Shown in pieces: positions 1 to 4,822 of a stretch of DNA of 9,404 nucleotides (its first letter is position 1; each line of letters opens with the position of its first letter). Made by a program: the position numbers and the translations under genes. This DNA comes from Flavipsychrobacter stenotrophus (lineage in GTDB: Bacteria; Bacteroidota; Bacteroidia; Chitinophagales; Chitinophagaceae). Below the pieces are notes generated by a model, which saw only the letters and a list, made by a program, of their open reading frames with translations, was not told where the DNA came from and searched no databases. The stretch lies in contig CANBQQ010000086.1 in assembly GCA_947371715.1 (NCBI GenBank), positions 1 to 9,404 of the forward strand. Direction: 5' to 3'.

Positions 1-19
1 AAAGCTATACTGAAATTAC

Positions 20-27
20 TACTTTTG
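20..27 (+). promoter_or_regulatory. Probable -7 promoter box of proS
   Basis: The sequence TACTTTTG fits the Bacteroidota -7 consensus TAnnTTTG and lies 47 bases before the proS start codon, which would give a leader of about 40 nt. The partner -33 TTG box would fall at or beyond the left edge of the window, so it cannot be checked. Confidence 0.45.
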
Positions 28-74
28 CTACACTTTACCAAAATAGAGACCGCCAAAAGCGTGCCAAGTTTATT

Positions 75-1553
75 ATGTCAAAAACTTTAACAACCAGACA
101 AGAAGATTACTCCCAGTGGTATAACGATATAGTGCTGAAGGGCGGATTATCCGATTATTCACCTGTAAAAGGTTGTATGGTCATCAAGCCGCACGGGTAT
201 GCTCTTTGGGAGCACATGCGCGATGAACTGGACAGGCAATTTAAAGCCACAGGTCACCAGAACGCCTACTTTCCTCTGTTCATACCCAAGAGCTTTTTAA
301 GCAAGGAAGCCGCTCACGTAGAAGGCTTTGCTAAGGAGTGTGCCGTAGTTACCCACTACCGGTTAAAGAACGACCCTAATGGTGGTGGTGTTATTGTTGA
401 CCCTGATGCTAAGCTGGAAGAAGAACTGATCGTTCGCCCTACTTCTGAGACCATTATCTGGAATACTTATAAAGACTGGATCCAGTCTTACCGCGACCTG
501 CCTTTGCTCATCAACCAGTGGGCCAATGTAGTGCGTTGGGAGATGCGTACGCGCCTGTTCCTGCGTACTACAGAGTTTCTGTGGCAGGAAGGCCATACCG
601 CCCATGCCACAAAGCAGGAAGCTATAGAAGAGACCACAAAAATGCTGGATGTATATGCAGCATTTGCTGAAGACTACATGGCATTGCCGGTTATTAAGGG
701 AGTAAAGACAGCCAACGAGCGTTTTGCAGGTGCCGAAGATACTTATTGCATCGAGGCTATGATGCAGGATGGCAAGGCACTACAGGCAGGCACATCACAC
801 TTCCTGGGTCAGAACTTCGCTAAAGCTTTCGATGTACAGTTCCGCGACAAAGAAAACAAGCAGGATTACGTTTGGGCTACATCATGGGGCGTTTCTACCC
901 GCCTTATCGGCGCACTGGTAATGGCGCACAGCGATGACGAAGGCCTGGTATTGCCACCAAAGTTGGCACCGCTGCAGGTAGTTATCGTACCTATTTACAA
1001 TAAAGACGCTGCTACAACTGCAAAGATAGATGGCATAGCTGCCGACCTTATAGCTACCCTGCGCAAGCAGAACGTTCGTGTAAAGTACGACAACGATGAC
1101 AATACTCGTCCGGGATGGAAGTTTGCTGAATACGAACTGAAAGGCGTACCTGTGCGTATAGTACTGGGTGCCCGCGACATAGAGAACAACCTGGTAGAAG
1201 TGGCCCGCCGCGATACTAAGGAAAAGACATCTATCCAGCTCGACACCTTGGCCGATCATACCATGCACCTGTTGACAGATATTCAAAGCAACATGTTCAA
1301 CAAAGCATTGAAATTCCGCGAGGACAACATGCATACCGTTGATACATGGGAAGAGTTCATCAAGACCCTCGATGAAAAGTCAGGCTTTATATCTGCACAC
1401 TGGGATGGCACCAGCGTGACCGAAGACAAGATCAAGGAACTCTCCAAAGCCACCATCAGGTGCATACCGTTGAATAACACGCAGGAAGAAGGTAAGTGTA
1501 TTCTTACTGGTAATCCATCTACACAGCGTGTGATCTTTGCAAGAGCATACTAA
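75..1553 (+). CDS. proS: Prolyl-tRNA synthetase, archaeal/eukaryotic (short) type
   Basis: Cytoplasmic class II aminoacyl-tRNA synthetase that attaches proline to tRNA-Pro using ATP. The 492 residues match the short ProRS type that lacks the inserted editing domain. The catalytic core covers about residues 20-290. It contains the proline-binding TSE loop (R121-PTSE, 122-125), motif 2 (about 152-177, with R154, E156 and R158 then F168-W170), and motif 3 (about 274-290, R276 and the LIGALVMAHSDDEG stretch). The anticodon-binding domain follows at about 298-400. The C-terminal ProRS-specific domain (about 415-492) ends in the typical AY. In relatives that domain holds a four-Cys zinc site. Here only C463 and C475 remain in likely ligand positions, so zinc binding is probably lost. 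The ATG at 75 gives the usual N terminus (TLTTRQEDYSQWYND). The gene stands alone and is followed by a strong terminator. Confidence 0.98.
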   Translation: MSKTLTTRQEDYSQWYNDIVLKGGLSDYSPVKGCMVIKPHGYALWEHMRDELDRQFKATGHQNAYFPLFIPKSFLSKEAAHVEGFAKECAVVTHYRLKNDPNGGGVIVDPDAKLEEELIVRPTSETIIWNTYKDWIQSYRDLPLLINQWANVVRWEMRTRLFLRTTEFLWQEGHTAHATKQEAIEETTKMLDVYAAFAEDYMALPVIKGVKTANERFAGAEDTYCIEAMMQDGKALQAGTSHFLGQNFAKAFDVQFRDKENKQDYVWATSWGVSTRLIGALVMAHSDDEGLVLPPKLAPLQVVIVPIYNKDAATTAKIDGIAADLIATLRKQNVRVKYDNDDNTRPGWKFAEYELKGVPVRIVLGARDIENNLVEVARRDTKEKTSIQLDTLADHTMHLLTDIQSNMFNKALKFREDNMHTVDTWEEFIKTLDEKSGFISAHWDGTSVTEDKIKELSKATIRCIPLNNTQEEGKCILTGNPSTQRVIFARAY

Positions 1554-1590
1554 GCTTAACTAATAACTTAAAAGTAAAAAGAGATACTAT

Positions 1591-1622
1591 AAGAGCCTGT
1601 TCGCAAGAACAGGCTCTTTGTT
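1591..1622 (+). terminator. Intrinsic terminator of proS
   Basis: A perfect 12-bp stem (1591-1602 with 1607-1618) closes a GCAA tetraloop and is followed by TGTTT. It begins 38 bases after the proS stop codon. It also separates proS transcription from the repeat array that follows. Confidence 0.9.
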
Positions 1623-1635
1623 TAAAATTAATGCT

Positions 1636-1685
1636 GGGCGTTAGTCTCCCGACTACGCCCTTGCGGTCGCCGGTCTCCGACCGGC
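1636..1685. repeat. Two adjacent GC-rich hairpins before the array
   Basis: The first hairpin pairs 1636-1646 with 1651-1660 (10 bp, one bulged T, loop TCCC). The second is perfect: GCCGGTC (1669-1675) with GACCGGC (1679-1685), loop TCC. The stretch just after it, ACATCGGGACGTA (1686-1698), recurs inside the flanks of the large array. They look like REP-type palindromes; no coding content is visible. Confidence 0.6.
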
Positions 1686-1727
1686 ACATCGGGACGTACT
1701 AGCTGTTTAGATATTAAGCAGCACACC

Positions 1728-1762
1728 GAATGTCACCCTGAGGTCCTCGAAGGGCGACATTC
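1728..1762. repeat. REP-like hairpin (CCTGAGG...CTCGAAGG type)
   Basis: The arms GAATGTC (1728-1734) and GACATTC (1756-1762) pair perfectly, and an inner CCCT/AGGG pairing sits around a GAGGTCCTCGA core, with one A/C mismatch. The core pattern resembles a very common bacterial intergenic repeat of the form GTCA-CCCTGAG-n-TCGAAGGG-TGAC. A relative lies at 4586-4620. Confidence 0.6.
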
Positions 1763-1856
1763 ACACGGACCGATTCTCTTTGAGACGCGCTAATATCAAC
1801 ACCTCACTACTAGTCGAAGCGTCCGCTTCGTCCCTACCCATGCAAGCGTCTCTGTT

Positions 1857-1941
1857 CTGTCGCGAGAGTTAGCGCGGCGCTCTCGTGACGACACAATTTA
1901 ACGGGTCTCTGACCCGAACATCGGGACGTATTCGTTTTAGG
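1857..1941. repeat. Left 85-bp direct repeat flanking the array
   Basis: It matches 3114-3198 at 84 of 85 positions (G1876 versus A3133). It contains a long hairpin: GTCGCGAGAG pairs with CTCTCGTGAC (one G-T wobble), and inside it AGCG pairs with CGCT. A CCCGA-ACA-TCGGG hairpin follows. Its two ends correspond to the two ends of the long spacer inside the 375-bp units, so it looks like a short version of that spacer without the closed-stem element. Confidence 0.85.
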
Positions 1942-1952
1942 TAAGTACAACA

Positions 1953-2326
1953 CCTGCACTGGTCGAAGCATCCGCTTCGTCCTACCAGGTTCAAGCGTCT
2001 CGCTTGCGAAACAACAATAAAACTATTTTGTCGTGAGAGTTAAGCTCAATTGTTTCTCTGACCACGAGTGTTCGAAAAGAGTAAATCAGCTCGTGATATG
2101 TCCCGTAGGGACTACCTGTTTGTAGCAAAACGCAGCAAAAAATGGTCATTGCCCCGTCAGGGGTTACCCTTATCTAAGCACAATAACAACTTTTCGAACA
2201 CTTATGGCCTCTGACCCGAACATAAGGAACTATTCGTTTTAGGAGACACTGTACTGGTCGAAGCGTCCGCTTCGTCCTAATAAATGCAAGCGTCTCGCTT
2301 GCGAAACAAATCTACTAAGCCTAGAT
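1953..2326. repeat. Tandem unit 1 (374 bp)
   Basis: Begins CCTGCACTGGTCGAAGC. In order it holds a double-hairpin module (about 1960-2014), a TCGTGAGAG to CACGA pairing (about 2030-2066), the closed-stem element (2068-2201), a CTTATG/CATAAG hairpin (2201-2206 with 2221-2226), a second double-hairpin module (about 2254-2309) and a short spacer. It is nearly identical to unit 2. Confidence 0.85.
2068..2201. repeat. Closed-stem element, copy 1 (134 bp)
   Basis: Bounded by a perfect 12-bp inverted repeat, GTGTTCGAAAAG (2068-2079) and CTTTTCGAACAC (2190-2201). Inside are a GTCCC-GTA-GGGAC hairpin followed by TAC, and a CCCC-GTCA-GGGG hairpin followed by TTACC. It could be a MITE/BIME-like element with terminal inverted repeats or a folded RNA with a long closing stem. 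The direct repeat CTCTGACC lies just outside both ends (2056-2063 and 2209-2216), not abutting them. Confidence 0.7.
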
Positions 2327-2701
2327 CCTGCACTGGTCGAAGCATCCGCTTCGTCCTACCTGGTTCAAGCGTCTCGCTTGCGAAACAACAATAAAACTAT
2401 TTTGTCGTGAGAGTTAAGCCCAATTGTTTCTCTGACCACGAGTGTTCTAAAAAGAGTAAATCAGCTCGTGATATGTCCCGTAGGGACTACCGGTTTGTAG
2501 TATAAAGCAGCAAAAAATGGTCATTGCCCCGTCAGGGGCTACCCTTATCAAAGCACAATAACAACTTTTAGAACGCTTATGGCCTCTGACCCGAACATAA
2601 GGAACTATTCGTTTTAGGAGACACTATACCGGTCGAAGCGTCCGCTTCGTCCTAATAAATGCAAGCGTCTCGCTTGCGAAACAAATCTACTAAGCCTAGA
2701 T
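2327..2701. repeat. Tandem unit 2 (375 bp)
   Basis: Same order of modules as unit 1, with scattered substitutions. Its closed-stem element is 2442-2576. The second inner palindrome here is followed by CTAC, giving an exact GTAG on the minus strand, where units 1 and 3 have TTAC (GTAA). Confidence 0.85.
2442..2576. repeat. Closed-stem element, copy 2 (135 bp)
   Basis: The left arm is GTGTTCTAAAAAG (2442-2454) and the right arm CTTTTAGAACGC (2565-2576). Compared with copy 1, a G in the left arm became T and the facing C in the right arm became A, so pairing is kept. A further A-to-G change in the right arm leaves a T-G wobble. Confidence 0.7.
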
Positions 2702-3058
2702 CCTGCACTGGTCGAAGCATCCGCTTAGTCCTACCAGGAGCAAGCGTCTCGCTTGCGAAACAACAATAAAACTATTTTGTCGTGAGAGTTAAGCCCAATT
2801 GTTTCTCTGACCACGAGTGTTCGAAAAGAGTAAATCAGCTCGTGATATGTCCCGTAGGGACTACCGGTTTGTAGCAAAACGCAACAAAAAATGGGCATTG
2901 CCCCGTCAGGGGTTACCCTTATCTAAGCACATTAACAACTTTTAGAACGCTTATGGCCTCTGACCCGAACATAAGGAACTATTCGTTTTAGGAGACACTG
3001 TACTGGTCGAAGCGTCCGCTTCGTCCTAATAAATGCAAGCGTCTCGCTTGCGAAACAA
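2702..3058. repeat. Tandem unit 3 (357 bp, incomplete end)
   Basis: Follows units 1 and 2 up to the end of its second double-hairpin module and lacks the short spacer that would lead into a fourth unit. Its first hairpin has a broken arm (GCTTAG in place of GCTTCG, near 2723-2728). After 3058 the sequence passes through a degenerate module (about 3081-3113) into the right flank. Confidence 0.85.
2817..2950. repeat. Closed-stem element, copy 3 (134 bp)
   Basis: The left arm GTGTTCGAAAAG (2817-2828) is as in copy 1, while the right arm CTTTTAGAACGC (2939-2950) is as in copy 2. The closing stem therefore has one G/A mismatch and one wobble. This looks like recombination or conversion between copies. 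Confidence 0.7.
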
Positions 3059-3113
3059 CACTAAAAGTCTTCCGCAAATATTCCGCTTCGCCCTAATAAA
3101 TGCAAGCGGCACC

Positions 3114-3198
3114 CTGTCGCGAGAGTTAGCGCAGCGCTCTCGTGACGACACAATTTAACGGGTCTCTGACCCGAACATCGGGACGTATTCGTTTTAGG
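3114..3198. repeat. Right 85-bp direct repeat flanking the array
   Basis: Near-perfect copy of 1857-1941 (one difference, inside the loop of the central hairpin). The hairpins are preserved. It closes the array; from 3199 to 3300 I see only AT-rich spacer without a gene. Confidence 0.85.
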
Positions 3199-3290
3199 AT
3201 ACTACACTACCCTCCCTTATAAACGCTTCAGCAAATATTGCTTCTGTCATGGTAGAAGTTTAAGCGAGAGGCAAAAAATATCCCGTGCAC

Positions 3291-3328
3291 CACAAAACAA
3301 AAACGCCCACTCATCAGAGCGGGCGTTT
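3291..3328 (-). terminator. Intrinsic terminator of the small secreted-protein gene
   Basis: Read on the minus strand, AAACGCCC (3328-3321) pairs with GGGCGTTT (3308-3301). Inside, one mismatch, three more pairs and a four-base loop follow. A T-rich run (TTTTTGTTTTG) comes after the stem. It lies 21 bases after the stop codon of the gene at 3349-3792 and faces the repeat array. Confidence 0.85.
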
Positions 3329-3348
3329 CAAATATCATTCAGTTACTA

Positions 3349-3792
3349 CTAGCCATCAATATCATCATTAATGATCACGTCAGTAAGGATATAATCCCTT
3401 TCGCGGCGTATCTTGATCTTCGCCCAAATGGCAGCATGACCAATATGCACCTTATTGTCAGCCTTGGTAATATCTATTGTATCGTAGATGGTATTGCTGG
3501 CATCGTAGATCATCAGTTTTGTCCAGCGGCAGGTCGGATCAAGACCCTCATGCTTCATTTCCTTATTGTGGAAATAATCGTAACCATACTTCTCTTCAAA
3601 CAAACTCAGGCGTTGGTAATGATCACCGGTAAAGTCATACAACATACGCGTCGTGGTATGGCCATCCTTATCTATTCCTACAGCTACAATGTGCAGGTTC
3701 TCAACGCTGTTACTTCTTATACGCAACGTCTGTCCCTGTGCCGAAGCAATGCAAAGAAAAACAAGACAAAGGGCAAGTATGTGTTTGATCAT
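3349..3792 (-). CDS. Small secreted protein of unknown function
   Basis: 147 residues. The N terminus is a Sec signal peptide: K3 and H4, a hydrophobic run at about 5-15, and an A-S-A site at 16-18, so the mature protein would start near Q19. There is no lipobox cysteine, so export to the periplasm or outside is more likely than lipoprotein anchoring. The mature part of about 128 residues has alternating hydrophobic and polar stretches suggesting beta structure, ends in acidic IINDDIDG, and has one cysteine (in DPTCRW). I recognise no family. The ATG at 3792 is supported by the signal peptide that follows it. It is a single gene with its own terminator and an unusual hairpin in its leader. 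Confidence 0.8.
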   Translation of the reverse strand: MIKHILALCLVFLCIASAQGQTLRIRSNSVENLHIVAVGIDKDGHTTTRMLYDFTGDHYQRLSLFEEKYGYDYFHNKEMKHEGLDPTCRWTKLMIYDASNTIYDTIDITKADNKVHIGHAAIWAKIKIRRERDYILTDVIINDDIDG

Positions 3793-3817
3793 TGTGTGTG
3801 TATTTGGTCAGTTTACC

Positions 3818-3840
3818 ATGGCTGAAAACCATTCAGCCAT
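3818..3840 (-). promoter_or_regulatory. Leader hairpin upstream of the secreted-protein gene
   Basis: ATGGCTGAA (3818-3826) and TTCAGCCAT (3832-3840) form a perfect 9-bp stem with a 5-base loop, 25 bases before the start codon. On the minus strand TATTTTTG (3858-3851) matches TAnnTTTG and would place this hairpin within the leader transcript, but I see no good -33 TTG. The hairpin could be an mRNA stability element or an operator. Confidence 0.4.
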
Positions 3841-4211
3841 CAAGTTCCAACAAAAATAATTAAAGTGCGCATATTTAAATATCTTTTTTGCCGTTTGTGG
3901 AAAAAGAGTTGTCACTCCCCCCTCTGGTATTCTTGCACCAACCAACCCTGATACTGTAAACTTATTTAAAGACAAAACGGGCGATATGCATAAAACAATC
4001 TGTGAAATCAGTGTAATCATTAAAAAATCTGTGATCAAAAACATATCCACAGAAAATCACCCCATCCAAACCCTTACCTACAGCGCATTCCAGCCGATTG
4101 CGCCTTCAATTTTGTGGATATGTTTATTTGCAGAATTTAAATTCCCGAATTAATTTGCACCGAAATAGAAATTTGCCATCCTAAGCTCTGGTTTACATTA
4201 AGTTCACCGAA
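3841..4211. other. Gene-free AT-rich spacer with inverted DnaA-box-like sites
   Basis: No credible ORF; the frames open here have no recognisable protein and no start context. It holds a 12-bp palindrome ATATTTAAATAT (3871-3882) and an 11-bp inverted repeat, ACATATCCACA (4041-4051) with TGTGGATATGT (4113-4123). The ATATCCACA core differs from the DnaA box TTATCCACA at one position. Two sites alone do not make an origin. Confidence 0.4.
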
Positions 4212-4277
4212 ATGAAAGACGACACGCTCTTTGACACTATGAACCTATCAAATACTTCACCTACCAATATCTGGTAG
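4212..4277 (+). pseudogene. 21-codon reading frame ending in a palindrome (possible gene remnant)
   Basis: The frame begins MKDDTLFDTMNLSN and ends NIW-stop. The TAG stop belongs to the GGTAG that starts a REP-like hairpin (4274-4296). Codon choice looks like the neighbouring genes, and a TTTG (4126-4129) followed 20 bases later by TAATTTG could be a loose promoter about 55 bases upstream of the start. It may be the head of a gene truncated by insertion of the repeat, a short peptide, or chance. Confidence 0.2.
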
Positions 4278-4296
4278 AGACGCATAATTGCGTCTC
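4274..4296. repeat. REP-like hairpin with GTAG foot
   Basis: GAGACGCA (4277-4284) pairs perfectly with TGCGTCTC (4289-4296) around TAAT, and GTAG (4274-4277) overlaps the 5' foot. This is the layout of REP elements recognised by RAYT transposases. Confidence 0.6.
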
Positions 4297-4330
4297 CAAA
4301 GCGACTGCGCAAATCAACAACACAAACTAA

Positions 4331-4570
4331 AAGTGGCAACATGTGGCAGAAAGTGGCAGGAAGTGGCAGAATGTAGCAGTTTGTTAAATCGCCTCCAAAA
4401 GCAGTACCACACAACATTTCAGCCCAAATACGACCTAAAAAACTGCCACTTTTATGAAAAACTGCCACTTTACAAATACAACCTAAACATTGGTCAAAAT
4501 ACTGGTCCTCGTTTATAACGAGGATCCACCCGCAGAGCGTTTGTAACGCCCGACAACAAAACTGCCACTA
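4331..4570. repeat. 10-bp-phased GTGGCA repeats with inverted copies
   Basis: Five direct copies of AAGTGGCAGN lie end to end with exact 10-bp spacing (4331, 4341, 4351, 4361, 4371; variants ATGTGGCAGA and ATGTAGCAGT). Inverted copies ACTGCCACTT occur at 4442-4451 and 4461-4470, and ACTGCCACTA at 4561-4570. A 10-bp period puts every copy on the same face of the helix, as in a protein-binding array; the inverted copies could also pair with the direct ones. No gene is credible here. Confidence 0.7.
4506..4551. repeat. REP-like hairpin pair
   Basis: TCCTCGTT (4506-4513) pairs perfectly with AACGAGGA (4517-4524). A second small hairpin, GCGTT-TGT-AACGC, starts at 4538. The second motif resembles, in reverse orientation, the GGCGTT/AACGCC hairpin at 8468-8482, so both belong to a dispersed family. 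Confidence 0.55.
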
Positions 4571-4585
4571 TTAAAACACCCGCAC

Positions 4586-4620
4586 GATTGTCACGGTGAG
4601 GCCCTCGAACCGCGGCAATC
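4586..4620. repeat. REP-like hairpin related to 1728-1762
   Basis: An imperfect inverted repeat, GATTG-TC-ACGGTGAGG against CCTCGAACCG-CGGCAATC, with the same GTGAGG..CCTCGAA core order as the hairpin at 1728-1762. The arms differ between the two sites while pairing is largely kept, as expected of members of one palindrome family. Confidence 0.5.
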
Positions 4621-4640
4621 GGGAGAACATCGGCTCGGGC

Positions 4641-4810
4641 ATTGCCGAATTGCCAAATTCACCAATCGGGCACGATCGGGCATACCCAATTTCCTTAACC
4701 AACTAATTATCAATAAATTATATCAAACCCATGCCCGATTATTTTTTTGCATCGGGTCGGGCATTGTCGAATTGTCGAATTGTCAAATTGCCGAATTATC
4801 AAATTGCCAA
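4641..4810. repeat. Two arrays of a degenerate 8-bp repeat
   Basis: The 8-mer ATTGYCRA is repeated about three times at 4641-4664 and six times at 4763-4810. Each array is preceded by CGGGC and ends in ATTGCCAAATTCACC, so they look like two copies of one element of different length. Between them the motif CGGGCA recurs, including a 9-bp inverted repeat ATCGGGCAT (4675-4683) and ATGCCCGAT (4731-4739). Copy number may vary by slippage. The second array ends 12 bases from the stop of the next gene. Confidence 0.65.
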
Positions 4811-4822
4811 ATTCACCACCCC

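Larger units (their letters stand above)
1811..3198. repeat. 1.4-kb structured tandem repeat array
   Basis: A non-coding block made of three tandem units of about 375 bp (1953-2326, 2327-2701, 2702-3058) between two 85-bp direct repeats (1857-1941, 3114-3198). A double-hairpin module recurs in six good copies, starting near 1960, 2254, 2334, 2630, 2709 and 3004, plus degenerate copies near 1811 and 3081. The module is a CGAAGC(G)/(C)GCTTCG hairpin, the spacer TCCTA plus a few bases, and a (G)CAAGCG-TCT-CGCTTG(C) hairpin. The modules alternate between a long spacer of about 240 bp that carries the closed-stem element and a short spacer of about 24 bp. No long ORF exists on either strand. The block lies between convergent genes, each with its own terminator. 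Repetitive REP/BIME-like DNA is the safest call; a tandem set of structured RNA genes is possible. Confidence 0.85.

Noticed and set aside
1953..3058. CRISPR array
   Set aside because: The repeat unit is about 375 bp with conserved interior; there are no short repeats with unique spacers and no cas genes.
3436..3859. Plus-strand ORFs opposite the secreted-protein gene
   Set aside because: They are antisense shadows of a gene with a clear signal peptide and terminator.
3808..4050. 80-residue minus-strand ORF
   Set aside because: Unrecognisable, covers the leader hairpin and likely promoter of the secreted-protein gene, and lies in AT-rich spacer.
3841..4123. Chromosomal replication origin
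   Set aside because: Only two one-mismatch DnaA-like boxes and no dnaA, dnaN or other origin-associated gene nearby.
4193..4518. ORFs on both strands over the GTGGCA repeats
   Set aside because: Their sequence is produced by the 10-bp repeats and palindromes; no domain or start context supports them.
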